64,000 bases of DNA from positions 41,950 through 105,949 of the forward strand of contig CALUQZ010000003.1 in NCBI GenBank assembly GCA_944323055.1, given 5' to 3'. Shown piece by piece: positions 37,001-46,318 of the stretch. Both the position numbers and the translations under genes were made by a program. Position 1 is the first letter of the stretch, and each line of letters opens with the position of its first letter. A model generated the notes under the pieces. That model was given only the letters and a program-made list of their open reading frames with translations, was not told where the DNA came from and made no database searches. The stretch is from an uncultured Acholeplasmatales bacterium. GTDB lineage: Bacteria; Bacillota_I; Bacilli_A; Acholeplasmatales; Anaeroplasmataceae.

Positions 37001-40000
37001 AGTGAAACTAAAGAAGAAATAGTTTTAGAAGACGTTATTATTCCAATTACTCATTCACTTAAATTTTATGATGAAATAATTAATGATTGTTTATCACAAA
37101 GTAATCATGCTTATTATCAATGCACAAAGTGTTATAAATATTTTGCAGATGAAGAAGCTAAAACAGAACTTGATTCTAGTGAAATATATTATTATACAGG
37201 TCATGATTTAACCAAACATGATTACTTAGCTCCAACATGCGAAGAAAATGGTAATTTAGAATACTATTATTGTGAAACATGTCATAAATATTATTTTGAT
37301 GAGTCAGCTCAAGAACAAACAAATTCTAATGATGTATTATTAGGTAAGTTAAATCATAATTATGTATTTAAAGAAACTATTTTACCAAATTTCAGTGAAC
37401 AGACAGATGGTTATGATTTATATGTATGTGAGAATGATAATTCACATACTAAACAAGATAATGTTGTTGAATGGGAAAGTTTAGGTATTAATATAAGTTT
37501 TGTGGCTGAAGGAAACAATTTGAAAAGTATTTTTGTAGAAAAAGGGTTAGATCATTATGATTTACCTACTCCAACAAAAGAATATTATGATTTTGTTGGT
37601 TGGTATTTAGATAAAGACTATACCGAAATATTGTCATATCCAATTTTAAATGATGTTACTCTTTATGCTAAATTTGAAAAATCTTCTTATGATGTCATTT
37701 ATATGCTAAATGGTGAGGAATATTATAAAGAATCATATTTATATGAAGAAACTGTTGAAAAAATAGCTGATCCTATTTTAGAACCACCATATTTATTTAT
37801 GGGATGGTTTACAGATGAAACATATGAAACAGAATATGATTTTAGTAATATTGTAGAAGAAAATATTAAATTATACGCTAAAGTTATTGAATATAAGATA
37901 AATAGTATTGAACTAGATGAAAAGTTTGTTGTAAAAGAATCAGATTTATTAGATGCTACCTATTTTAATGCAACAGCTGTAGATATTTTTGACGAAGAAG
38001 TTCCGGTTGTAGTTAGTATAATTGGTGAACAAAAAGCAGGTCAAACAATAACAGTTAATTTTGATGCTACCAAAAACGGGGTAACTAGTAGTTTTGCTTT
38101 AGGTGAAGTTAAGGTTTATGGAGACATTCAAATACAAGAGCCTTCTGAAAACTTAAAAATAAAACTAAGCGATGTAGAAAATTATAAAAACATGGTTGTC
38201 GCAACAGATTCTTTTAATGAACCTTTAACAGTTTCTTATACATATCCTAACGAATTTAAAGCTGGTATTTCTAATGAGGTAAAATACACAGTAGAAGATG
38301 TGGCTAAAAATACGGCAAGTGGTAGTTATTATTTAGATATTTATGATATTCCTACTATAAACTATATTCAACCAGTTATTTATGAAGGCCAAACTGCTGA
38401 AAATGTTTTATATGTTGTAGATAGTTTTGGTCAAAGAATAGAGTTTGAAACGATTGTATCTGGTAATATTATTGAAAATAGTATTATTAATATAACAGTA
38501 GATGCAAGAGATGAAGTTAATAATATATTGTATGATACGATTGAATATTATGTTGTATCTAGAGATATTGAATATGTACCATATGAATATGGCTATCAAT
38601 TAGTTAGTTATTCAAAAGATGTTAGCAGTGTAGAAATTCCAGAAAGTTTAGTTGGTAAGAAAGTATTAAGTATAGCCGATGAAGTATTTGCTGATTCAGC
38701 ATTAGCAGATATTGTTTTACCTAATGGTATTATAAATATTGGAAATTATGCCTTTAAAAATTGCAGTAATTTAACTTCTATAACTTTACCTAATAGTTTA
38801 AAAGAAATTGGAATATTTATTTTAAATGGTTGTTCAAATATTCAAAGCTTAACGATCCCTGCAATTAAAGGAAAGACAATTGGTAATTTATTTGGTACAG
38901 ATGATGATTATAATCAAGCATTATCGGTACCAAAAAGCTTAGATACTTTAACTATTATAAGTGGAGCTGAAATACCAGATTTAATGGCTTACGGGCTAAC
39001 ATCTATAACTAATATAACTTTACCTAATTCTCTTGAAAAAATTGGCGATAGGGCTTTTTATAATACTGGCATAGAACATATTACTATTTCTAGTAGCATT
39101 AAAGAATATGGTACTTATGTGTTTGCAAATAATGAAGATTTATTGACGGTTGAAATTGATTATATAGAATATAATAGTTCAAATAATCAGTTAAATCGAA
39201 TGTTTGCTGATTGTCCAAAATTAACAACTGTAACTTTAGGTAGTAATGTAAAGTATATAGTTCCTTATATGTTCTATGAATGTACATCATTAAAGAATAT
39301 TAATATAGATAGTTCAAAAGTAACACATATTGGTGATGGTGCTTTTTCAGGATGTAAAGCTTTAGTTTCACTATCAATCCCAAAAACTGTAGATTATGTT
39401 GGTAGTAGAGCATTTAACGATTGTTCAAGTCTACAAACTTTATATATTCCAGTAGTAAGTGAAATAGATAGTGCAAATTTATTAGATGGCTGTTCAAGTC
39501 TACAAACTTTAACGATTCCATATTTTGGCAATAACGAATATCAAAAGACCTCAGAGGCAAATCAATATCCTTTAGGTTATTATTTCTCAACTAGTTCATT
39601 TACTAATACGACGGCTGTAAGTCAAAGTTATCATGGCTCTAGTACAACAACATATGTTACAAAGACATATTATATACCTAACTCACTAACAAAAGTTACT
39701 GTTTTAAATGGTAATATATTTGATGGTGCATTTGAAAATTGTACAAGTATAACAAGTGTTACACTTGGATCTCAATCTATAATTAGGGGAGAAATAGGGG
39801 CAACAGCATTTAAAGGATGTACAAATTTAAATTATATTTATATACATGATGGTACATATAGCACATATGGTATTACAAGAATTAAAGAAAATGCGTTTAT
39901 TGATTGTCAAAATTTAACTACAGCTAGATTTAGTGATGGCCATGCTTGGTATTGCAGAGAAAGTGAGACAAGTGGTGAGATTGTGAATTTAAGTCTATAT

Positions 40001-40072
40001 ACGGCAGGCAGTAAAGTTCCGACATACTTAAAAGAAACATATGTAAGTTATTATTGGTATAAATCTGTATAA
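34079..40072 (+). CDS. Giant surface lipoprotein with InlB repeats, GLUG-like, zinc-ribbon-like and BspA leucine-rich repeats
   Basis: About 1997 residues. Lipobox LLASC (Cys20). In order: about four InlB B-type repeats (to residue 315; NFIGWYLDANFNTPF), Ig-like domains, a GLUG-like beta-helix region (560-880; GGLIGYVGTND), three Cys-pair modules (about 900-1080; YYKCYTCDKLF, YYQCTKCYKYF, YYYCETCHKYYF), two more InlB repeats, Ig-like domains, and BspA-type leucine-rich repeats (LTSITLPNSLKEIG) to the end. A typical adhesin or host/glycan-binding protein. ATG 34079 is chosen because GGGGTGA precedes it; an ATG at 34055 is the alternative. Confidence 0.8.
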   Translation: MKKIWKLFIPLTIILLLASCVGTDVNKDNGNDNPTTYKVTFYVDGEIVTTKYTSGDVILYDGEELNKDGYNFIGWYLDANFNTPFNNEDINKDTSLYAKFEAIEYQITYNFDYEGVVNTNKTTYTIEDGQSLTLVNPSLEGYEFTGWYYYGNLLEDNILELSDEDIYVSGEFKPIEYNITYHTNLGNYDYLNEDSYSIEDIITFKNPTRVGYLFEGWYLDSEYQTKVTSTEGLSGDIELYAKFSFAEYSIEIKGIASMVYEGPLGYNFLTETFNIPIPKADGYTFLGYYSDEAYTDLVSVGEVEVKKNSEGNIVLYAKFIPITMTYDKPSVIKLDSKGEEFNLVVTTVNNVKYEVTYNYFQELEAGTAVDVQIVVRDELGNVLESEIIEDVKVYDKPNITFTQSQYTFSNEEYLSNYFKATDSFGETLTFEISDVGELTKNQKVHVVVTATDVANNITTLELDLIYAPTEKVIELHYEDKIADILTIDDNQIIFDESVYLYLNINNKIIAYSDGILLEELEDYTVVYAIKESELEDHFNLIETADDLNNVRNDLEASYYMIADVDLKDAMFEPIGTNNDPFTGNFYGNNHKISNLTITATDESPQYGYYGLFAYLDGLVCDLELENAQIILDFKDSYLYGTKTTYAGLLAASALDNSIVSNITISGSIKNSVISSTIKENQYYVGLLFGMAFGISYTNVLVDGDIVIDAQSKDANIGGLIGYVGTNDNDVIPLIKESRASVNIRINVAGYRKSFDIMVGGLVGYTENLMISNSYANINISLEMKFKQTYTSYLSVGGLIGQCGDNYRCDVDIISSFAVGLINMNNATCRGYVGSLIGYVNYNNSSYYTSLYLNNTFTLVDFDYSGYKYYDLYYGIGYINQNYSYYEDELLVAGDLVPTNEATSKSEEEILGLDNLKRFSSNIWYIKENMPPIFKCELDGVEDHTLYLVQPKEATCYEEGNIAYYKCYTCDKLFSSETKEEIVLEDVIIPITHSLKFYDEIINDCLSQSNHAYYQCTKCYKYFADEEAKTELDSSEIYYYTGHDLTKHDYLAPTCEENGNLEYYYCETCHKYYFDESAQEQTNSNDVLLGKLNHNYVFKETILPNFSEQTDGYDLYVCENDNSHTKQDNVVEWESLGINISFVAEGNNLKSIFVEKGLDHYDLPTPTKEYYDFVGWYLDKDYTEILSYPILNDVTLYAKFEKSSYDVIYMLNGEEYYKESYLYEETVEKIADPILEPPYLFMGWFTDETYETEYDFSNIVEENIKLYAKVIEYKINSIELDEKFVVKESDLLDATYFNATAVDIFDEEVPVVVSIIGEQKAGQTITVNFDATKNGVTSSFALGEVKVYGDIQIQEPSENLKIKLSDVENYKNMVVATDSFNEPLTVSYTYPNEFKAGISNEVKYTVEDVAKNTASGSYYLDIYDIPTINYIQPVIYEGQTAENVLYVVDSFGQRIEFETIVSGNIIENSIINITVDARDEVNNILYDTIEYYVVSRDIEYVPYEYGYQLVSYSKDVSSVEIPESLVGKKVLSIADEVFADSALADIVLPNGIINIGNYAFKNCSNLTSITLPNSLKEIGIFILNGCSNIQSLTIPAIKGKTIGNLFGTDDDYNQALSVPKSLDTLTIISGAEIPDLMAYGLTSITNITLPNSLEKIGDRAFYNTGIEHITISSSIKEYGTYVFANNEDLLTVEIDYIEYNSSNNQLNRMFADCPKLTTVTLGSNVKYIVPYMFYECTSLKNINIDSSKVTHIGDGAFSGCKALVSLSIPKTVDYVGSRAFNDCSSLQTLYIPVVSEIDSANLLDGCSSLQTLTIPYFGNNEYQKTSEANQYPLGYYFSTSSFTNTTAVSQSYHGSSTTTYVTKTYYIPNSLTKVTVLNGNIFDGAFENCTSITSVTLGSQSIIRGEIGATAFKGCTNLNYIYIHDGTYSTYGITRIKENAFIDCQNLTTARFSDGHAWYCRESETSGEIVNLSLYTAGSKVPTYLKETYVSYYWYKSV

Positions 40073-40089
40073 AAAGGAGATTATTAAAA

Positions 40090-42174
40090 ATGAAAACAAA
40101 AAGAATAGGCACTATTATTTTGACATCACTACTAGGGTTAACCCTAGTAGGGTGTCAAGAAGAAGAAACACATTACATTTCATTTTATGCTGATGGTGTA
40201 TTAGTTGAAAAAGTAGATGTTAATGAATTTAGTAAAGCACCAACAACAGTACCAGAAAGAGAAGGTTATAATTTTGTTGGTTGGTATGTTTATGAAGATG
40301 GTAGTAAAGAGACATTTGATGAGACAACATTAGATAAAACTAAAGATACATTAGTATATGCTGATTATTCTAATCAAATTAAAGTTAATTATTATTTAGA
40401 TGGTGTTTTATATGAAACACAAGATTTAGAATATGGCGATTATTTATTCTTTATGGAAGACCCGGTTGAAGAAGGATATTCTTTTTCAGGTTGGTATTTA
40501 GATAGCAATTTAACAGATAAAGCCTATGAAGAAGTAAAACTAACAAGTGATACTAATTTATATGCTCAAATGGTTGATTTAAATCAAGAATTTACAGTTA
40601 CTCTTCATTATGATGATGAAGTTAAAGAAGTAGAAACAGTCGATCAAATGCTAGTTGTTGAAGAACCATATAAAGAAGGTTACGTTTTTACAGGTTGGTA
40701 TTTAGATAGTAGCTATGAAGAGTTATTTGATGTAGAAACAAAAGTTTTAGCTGATTTAGAATTATATGGTCAATTTGTTTTAATGGTACCAGAATATAAA
40801 AGGTTATCAGCCCCTACAGTTACAGTAGATGATATTAATCAAACATTGACATTATCACCGGTATCAGGAGCTGTAAATTATGAAATAACCATTTATGATA
40901 GTGAAAATGAAGTAGTTTATGGGGATACCCGTTCAAATAATGAATTAACGATTAGTTTTAGTCGTAGTGCAGGAACTTATTATGTAGAAACTAAATCAAA
41001 TGGTGATGGTATTACCACAGCTAATTCATCTGTTAGAAGAACAACGATTAATTATAGACAATTACCACAAGTTTCAGATATCGAAATAGATTATGAAACA
41101 ATGACAGTTTCATTTACACCACTAGATGAAAAATATACAGGTGTTACATATTTTATATCAATTAATGATGGCAAAGATATAGAACTTGATGAATATAGCT
41201 ATACATTAAGTAAATATTTATCTCCTGGTGATGTATCAGTAACAATTACAGCTGAAAAGACTGGTTTCAATTCTTCTTCTAGAACAACTACAATTGATAA
41301 TTTTAGATTAAATGTAGGAGATTATACATTAGATAATAATGTATTAAATACAGAAAGTAGAGTTATTACTTATGTATTAAATGATGAAGTAGTTCATACA
41401 GACTCTTATGAAGAGGGAGATGAAATAACCCCTTATTATTATCAAAATGGTTCACTTTTAGTTTCTAAGTGGTATTTAGATGAAGACCTAACAGAACAAT
41501 ATGCTTTTAACACTGATTTAGAAAGTAATTTAACATTATATGGAGATAGTGTAACAATAGATACAGACTATGAACTATATGTAGATCCTACAAATTTATC
41601 ATTCGATTTAAGATACTATAATATGCCACTAAACTTTTATGTTTTAATAACTAAGAGAAATGCTCCACGTTTTTCATTACCTAGACCAACTTCAACAAGT
41701 GGTTCATCAAGTAGTGCATATTATACAATTAATATAAGAGATGTTTATAATAATGAAATAGTTAATACAATTGAAAAATTGACTAATAGTAGTAGTCATA
41801 ATAATGCTTCATTTGATGGTGACAATGTTGTAGATTCTGCAGGGACATTATATTTAGTTTCCATGAATTACCATTATTCAAACGGATATCCGGCAAATAG
41901 AACTATGACTATTACAACAACCTATGAAGATAATGTAGGTCTTGCATACTTTAATTATGATTCATTAATTGTAGAAATTGATGGTGTAGAAGAAAAAGTA
42001 GAATCTAGAAATTATACAATAGATACAACTGGTTATAATGTGGGAGACATTATAGTATTAAGATATAAAATGTTTGATTCAGATGCAAATTATATAACTT
42101 CTATGTATTCAGATGAAATTACATTAATATTTAATGGAACAGAATTTGAATTATACGAAAATGTAACATCATAA
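40090..42174 (+). CDS. Surface lipoprotein with three InlB B-type repeats
   Basis: 694 residues. Lipobox LVGC follows a signal encoded over a strong inverted repeat. Three InlB B-type repeats occupy about 28-235 (GYNFVGWYVYEDG, GYSFSGWYLDSN, GYVFTGWYLDSS). A fibronectin-III-like region (LSPVSGAVNYEITIYD) is followed by further beta domains and another GWY-like repeat (LVSKWYLDEDL). It lies 17 bases after the giant lipoprotein and probably shares its message. Function unknown; likely adhesion. Confidence 0.72.
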   Translation: MKTKRIGTIILTSLLGLTLVGCQEEETHYISFYADGVLVEKVDVNEFSKAPTTVPEREGYNFVGWYVYEDGSKETFDETTLDKTKDTLVYADYSNQIKVNYYLDGVLYETQDLEYGDYLFFMEDPVEEGYSFSGWYLDSNLTDKAYEEVKLTSDTNLYAQMVDLNQEFTVTLHYDDEVKEVETVDQMLVVEEPYKEGYVFTGWYLDSSYEELFDVETKVLADLELYGQFVLMVPEYKRLSAPTVTVDDINQTLTLSPVSGAVNYEITIYDSENEVVYGDTRSNNELTISFSRSAGTYYVETKSNGDGITTANSSVRRTTINYRQLPQVSDIEIDYETMTVSFTPLDEKYTGVTYFISINDGKDIELDEYSYTLSKYLSPGDVSVTITAEKTGFNSSSRTTTIDNFRLNVGDYTLDNNVLNTESRVITYVLNDEVVHTDSYEEGDEITPYYYQNGSLLVSKWYLDEDLTEQYAFNTDLESNLTLYGDSVTIDTDYELYVDPTNLSFDLRYYNMPLNFYVLITKRNAPRFSLPRPTSTSGSSSSAYYTINIRDVYNNEIVNTIEKLTNSSSHNNASFDGDNVVDSAGTLYLVSMNYHYSNGYPANRTMTITTTYEDNVGLAYFNYDSLIVEIDGVEEKVESRNYTIDTTGYNVGDIIVLRYKMFDSDANYITSMYSDEITLIFNGTEFELYENVTS
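40121..40156. repeat. Long inverted repeat within the signal-peptide coding region
   Basis: CTACTAGGGTT at 40129-40139 is followed directly by its exact reverse complement to 40150. Outside it TGACA and TGTCA extend the pairing with small internal mismatches. It encodes part of the signal peptide, where an RNA hairpin could affect translation. Confidence 0.7.
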
Positions 42175-42199
42175 CTAGCACTAATTTAAAATAAAAGAA

Positions 42200-42230
42200 A
42201 AAACGGCTTTATATAGCCGTTTTATTTTTA
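42200..42230. terminator. Convergent terminator
   Basis: AAAACGGCT/AGCCGTTTT stem with a TTATAT loop and T-rich flanks on both strands. It serves the lipoprotein at 40090 and pduL, which converge here. Confidence 0.88.
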
Positions 42231-42242
42231 GCTTAGCATTAA

Positions 42243-42815
42243 TTATTTTACTAATTCGCCATATATTACGCCACTTAAACAACCAGCATTTGATTCATCA
42301 GTATCAATATGCATAGCTAAAGCGTATGATTTAGATACTCTTACTACAGTATCTTCAAAAATTAATTTTCTACCAGTTTCATTAACAACTTTAACAGCTA
42401 CGATTTGGCCATTTTCAACACCAAATTCACTAGCATCTTCAGGAGTCATATGAACATGTCTTTTAGCTACAATAACGCCTTCTTGTAATTCAACTTCACC
42501 ACAAGGACCTACTAATTTGCAAGCTCCACTGCCTTTAATATCGCCAGATTCTCTAACAGGGGCAGTAACACCAATAGTTCTACAATCAGTAAAAGATAAT
42601 TCAACTTGATTGTGATTTCTTTCAGGTCCTAAAATTGAGCAATTTAATTCTCCTTTAGGTCCTACAACTTTTACTTTTTGGTTTGATGCGAATTGACCAG
42701 GTTGACTTAACATTTTTTTAACTTCTAGTTTTGCATCAGGTCCAAATAATACCTTTAAAGTTTCAGGTGTGACATGTACGTGTCTAGCACTTGTTTCAAT
42801 TAAAATTTGTTTCAT
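42243..42815 (-). CDS. pduL: PduL-type phosphate acyltransferase
   Basis: 190 residues. The two PduL half-domains carry metal-binding His motifs: ETSARHVHVTPET near the N-terminus, and VAKRHVHMTPEDA with MHIDTDESNAG in the second half. It interconverts acetyl- or propionyl-CoA with the acyl phosphate. Without microcompartment genes here it most likely serves as the phosphotransacetylase for acetate and ATP production, downstream of pyruvate formate-lyase in this window. Confidence 0.9.
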   Translation of the reverse strand: MKQILIETSARHVHVTPETLKVLFGPDAKLEVKKMLSQPGQFASNQKVKVVGPKGELNCSILGPERNHNQVELSFTDCRTIGVTAPVRESGDIKGSGACKLVGPCGEVELQEGVIVAKRHVHMTPEDASEFGVENGQIVAVKVVNETGRKLIFEDTVVRVSKSYALAMHIDTDESNAGCLSGVIYGELVK

Positions 42816-42841
42816 AACACTTTTCCTTCCTTTTCTTAAGA

Positions 42842-42850
42842 ATTATAACA
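42842..42850 (-). promoter_or_regulatory. Extended -10 promoter of pduL
   Basis: Minus-strand TGTTATAAT, with TATAAT at 42847-42842, 26 bases upstream of the start. No convincing -35 is visible. Confidence 0.5.
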
Positions 42851-42928
42851 CTTTTTTAATATTAGTAAAAGACTTAAACATTTGTAAAATTAAATTAATT
42901 GATTATATTTATAAAAAATATAATTAAT

Positions 42929-42980
42929 TTTACTTGCTAAATAAAATAATGTATAATACCTTTTGATTTTAATGTATAAT
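42929..42980 (+). promoter_or_regulatory. Promoter of the HD-domain gene
   Basis: TTTACT (42929-42934), 17 bases, TATAAT (42952-42957). A second TATAAT at 42975-42980 could act alone. The operon HD gene-rnmV-rsmA/ispE-barnase-barstar follows. Confidence 0.5.
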
Positions 42981-43003
42981 TAAAGTACGAGGTGTTATTA
43001 TAT

Positions 43004-44191
43004 ATGTTTAAAAGGCTTCTAAGAAAAAAAGTATTTAGAGATCCTCTATATGGTTATATTGAAGTAGAATATGAAGTTATAGCTAAATTAATTGATACTA
43101 AAGAAGTTCAAAGATTAAGGCGAATTAGACAATTAAGTGGTGTTTGTATGGTTTTTCAAACGGCAGAACATTCGCGTTTTTGTCATGCTTTAGGAACTTA
43201 TCAAATGGCTAAATTAGTATTAGATGAAGTTACAGGTGCTAAAACTAATTTAAGTGAGTATGAACAACTTTTATTTTTAATAAGTGCCCTTCTTCATGAT
43301 GTAGGTCATGGACCTTATTCTCATGCTTTTGAACATATTTTAGATACGCCACATGAAGAAATGTCAGCTCGTATCATCTTATATAATAATGGAGATATTT
43401 ATCGCGTTTTAACAGAAAATAATATAAACCCTTTAGATGTAGCTAATATCATTAGGGAAAAATCTAAATATAAAGTAGTTGAAGAACTTATATCAAGCCA
43501 ACTTGATGTTGACCGACTTGATTATTTATCACGAGATGCCTATTTTACAGGAGCTACTTACGGAACTATTGATAGATATAGATTATTAAGAAGTTTAATT
43601 ATAACAAAAGATAAAGTTTTAGTTAGACAATCAGGCCTACATTCGGTTGAATCATATTTAATGAGTAGATATCATATGTATTTTCAAGTATATTATCATC
43701 CGATTGCTAGAGCTTATGAATTATTACTTGAAACAATATATTTGCGAATTAAAGATTTAACTAATGATAATGTTAAAATTAATGCTAATTTAGAGGACTT
43801 TTTAAATGTAATTAAAGATTCTAATAATATAGATAGTTATATAGAACTTGATGATGCTTATGTCAGTGGTTTTATTAAACAACTGCTTAAATCAGATGAT
43901 GAAATATTAAATAAATTTTCTAATGCTTTAGAAAAAAGACAATTATTTAAATATATTGAATTAGATGATAATAATTCTAATATTATTACACCTTATACAA
44001 ATAAAAAATATTATTACTATGAGTCAAGTGTATCAGCAGTAGCCTATCTTACAAGTAAAGGTAAGGAAAGTATTAAAATTTTATTAAATGATGATACTAT
44101 TATTAATTTAGAAGATTATTCTAAAGTTATTAATGCTTTAGCTAAATCAAGTTATAAAGAAGTTAAAAGAATTTATTATTTTGAAGGTTAA
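43004..44191 (+). CDS. HD-domain phosphohydrolase (YwfO-like)
   Basis: 395 residues. The HD metal site is visible as EHSRFCHALGTYQMA and LLHDVGHGPYSHAFEH, with a later Asp in SSQLDVDRLDYLSRD. This is the dGTPase-like group related to Bacillus YwfO; the natural substrate is not settled. A GTG at 42992 overlaps GAGGTG, so ATG 43004 is used. It is followed two bases later by rnmV. Confidence 0.85.
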   Translation: MFKRLLRKKVFRDPLYGYIEVEYEVIAKLIDTKEVQRLRRIRQLSGVCMVFQTAEHSRFCHALGTYQMAKLVLDEVTGAKTNLSEYEQLLFLISALLHDVGHGPYSHAFEHILDTPHEEMSARIILYNNGDIYRVLTENNINPLDVANIIREKSKYKVVEELISSQLDVDRLDYLSRDAYFTGATYGTIDRYRLLRSLIITKDKVLVRQSGLHSVESYLMSRYHMYFQVYYHPIARAYELLLETIYLRIKDLTNDNVKINANLEDFLNVIKDSNNIDSYIELDDAYVSGFIKQLLKSDDEILNKFSNALEKRQLFKYIELDDNNSNIITPYTNKKYYYYESSVSAVAYLTSKGKESIKILLNDDTIINLEDYSKVINALAKSSYKEVKRIYYFEG

Positions 44192-44193
44192 AA

Positions 44194-44727
44194 ATGGATA
44201 TATTAGTAGTAGAAGGTAAACATGATTATGCTAAATTAAAAGATATATTTAATGGTTTAATAATAACAACTAATGGTAGTGAAATTAGTAAAGAAACCTT
44301 AGATTTATTAAAAAATTATAGCAAAAATAATAGAATAATAATTTTTACTGATCCTGATTACCCGGGTGAAAGAATTAGAAAAAAAATAACAGAAGTATGT
44401 CCTAATGCTATTCATGTTTTTATTAATAAAAATAAATGTATCAGTAAAAATAATAAAAAAGTAGGCGTTGAACATGCAGATATTAAAGATTTAAGTTTAG
44501 CTTTAGCTAATTTAAATATTGTTTCTAATGATTATAATTATTGGGATTTAAATAAGTTAATCTTATTAGATTTAACTTTATCTAATGAAAGTAAAAAAAG
44601 AAGAGAATATTTAGCTAAAAAATTAAATATAGGCCTACCTAATACAAAAACATTAATTAATCGTTTAAATAGTTTTAAAATAACGATAGAAGAAGTTAAG
44701 GAGATATTAGATAGTTATGCAGGCTAA
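44194..44727 (+). CDS. rnmV: Ribonuclease M5
   Basis: 177-residue TOPRIM nuclease that matures 5S rRNA in Bacillota. VVEGKHDYAKLK holds the catalytic Glu, IIIFTDPDYPGERIRKKI the DxD, and VEHADIKDL the family motif. It overlaps the rsmA-ispE gene by 11 bases. The rnmV-rsmA order is conserved in Bacillota. Confidence 0.92.
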   Translation: MDILVVEGKHDYAKLKDIFNGLIITTNGSEISKETLDLLKNYSKNNRIIIFTDPDYPGERIRKKITEVCPNAIHVFINKNKCISKNNKKVGVEHADIKDLSLALANLNIVSNDYNYWDLNKLILLDLTLSNESKKRREYLAKKLNIGLPNTKTLINRLNSFKITIEEVKEILDSYAG

Positions 44728-46303
44728 AAAAAGATATGGACAAAATTTTTTAATAGATAATAATGTTATTAATAAAATAGTAAACGAAATAGGTGCTGAT
44801 AAAGATAGTTTGATTATTGAAATAGGCCCAGGACAAGGCGCACTAACAAAACATTTAGTTAATATCAGTCAAGTTTTAGCTTATGAAATAGATAAAGATT
44901 GTATAGATATTTTAAATAAAGAAATTAAATCTTCTAATTTAACTATTAAATATGGTGATATTTTAGACGCTAATATTAAAGAAGATATTAAAGATTTTAA
45001 ATATAAAGATATTTATGTAGTAGGTAATTTACCTTATTATATAACTACTCCTATTATGTTGAAATTAATTGAAACTAATTTAAATGTTAATAAATATGTT
45101 TTTATGTTACAAGAAGAAGTAGCTGATAGATATACTTCATTATCTAATAATAAAGAATATAATAGTTTAACAGTTTATTTAAATTATTTATTTAATACTA
45201 AAAAGTGTTTTGTAGTATCTAATAAATCATTTAATCCAATTCCTAAAGTTTCTAGTGCGGTTATTACTTTAACAAAAAAAGAAATTGATTATAAACCTTT
45301 AAATGAAGAATATTTTTATTACATTAATAAACAAATATTTAAACAAAAAAGAAAGACTTTAGTTAATAATTTAAAAGATATATTTGATACTAATTTAATA
45401 TCTAAAGCTTTAAATAAACTTTCATTTAAGCCAAATATTAGAGCTGAAGAGCTTAGCATAAATGATATTATAAATCTAAGTGATATTTTATTTATTTTAT
45501 CTAATATATATGAGAATGCTAATGCTAAAATTAATTTAACATTAAGAGTTAAAGATAAAATAGGAGATTATCATAAACTTAATTCATTAATGGTTAAATT
45601 GGATTTAAGTGATATTTTAGTATTTACTAAAGGTAAAGAAGATATGGTTATATCTAATATAGATATTAAAGATAATATTATTTTAAAAACTATTAAACTG
45701 TTTAAAGAAACATATCAAATTGAAGAAAATGTTAATGTTTATTTAAAGAAAAATATTCCTCTTTCTGCTGGACTTGCTGGGGGAAGTAGTGATTCAAGTG
45801 CTACTTTAAGAGGGTTAAATAGATTATTTAATTTAAATAAAAGTGAAAAAGAATTAGCTATATTAGCCAGTAAATTAGGTTCTGATAATGTCTTTACCTT
45901 ATATAATAGGACAGCTATAGCTAGAGGTAGAGGAGAATTATTAGATTTAGTTGAAGAAAGTATTAAAGAATATGATATTTATATTATTAATCCTAAGTTT
46001 GGTTTAAGTACTAAAGAAGTATATGATAATTATAAATATTTAGATAAAGTAGACTTAACAGATGATTGTTTAAAAGCTTTAATAAATGGTGATAATATAG
46101 AATCATATATATTTAATGATTTAGAAGAGTCTTCTTTATTAAATGAAGAATATAAAGAGTTTGTTGATGATTTAAAAAGATTAAATGTCATTAGTTATCA
46201 AAGTGGGAGTGGCCCCTCAAGATTTTGTTTTAATCTTGATTTAGATACTATAAATATTTTAAAAGAAAAATATCTAGTCATTAAAACAAAAATTATTAAT
46301 TAA
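44717..46303 (+). CDS. rsmA-ispE: Fused RsmA (16S rRNA dimethyladenosine transferase) and IspE (CDP-ME kinase)
   Basis: One uninterrupted 528-codon frame. Residues 1-263 are RsmA/KsgA, which dimethylates two adenines near the 16S 3' end: KKRYGQNFLID, SAM motif IEIGPGQGALT, and NLPYY at 104-108. From about 264 IspE begins with YENANAKINLTLRV: GHMP loop PLSAGLAGGSSDSSA (348-362), LGSD with catalytic Asp390, and C-terminal SYQSGSGPSRFCF. IspE phosphorylates CDP-methylerythritol in isoprenoid synthesis. No stop or in-frame ATG lies at the junction (about 45506). The IspE motif GSDNVF departs from the usual GSDVPF. Confidence 0.93.
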   Translation: MQAKKRYGQNFLIDNNVINKIVNEIGADKDSLIIEIGPGQGALTKHLVNISQVLAYEIDKDCIDILNKEIKSSNLTIKYGDILDANIKEDIKDFKYKDIYVVGNLPYYITTPIMLKLIETNLNVNKYVFMLQEEVADRYTSLSNNKEYNSLTVYLNYLFNTKKCFVVSNKSFNPIPKVSSAVITLTKKEIDYKPLNEEYFYYINKQIFKQKRKTLVNNLKDIFDTNLISKALNKLSFKPNIRAEELSINDIINLSDILFILSNIYENANAKINLTLRVKDKIGDYHKLNSLMVKLDLSDILVFTKGKEDMVISNIDIKDNIILKTIKLFKETYQIEENVNVYLKKNIPLSAGLAGGSSDSSATLRGLNRLFNLNKSEKELAILASKLGSDNVFTLYNRTAIARGRGELLDLVEESIKEYDIYIINPKFGLSTKEVYDNYKYLDKVDLTDDCLKALINGDNIESYIFNDLEESSLLNEEYKEFVDDLKRLNVISYQSGSGPSRFCFNLDLDTINILKEKYLVIKTKIIN

Positions 46304-46318
46304 TAGGAGTTGAATTAA

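Noticed and set aside
42243..42815. PduL as evidence for a bacterial microcompartment
   Set aside because: No shell proteins or diol/ethanolamine genes are nearby and no encapsulation-peptide-like extension is evident; a role in acetate formation is simpler.
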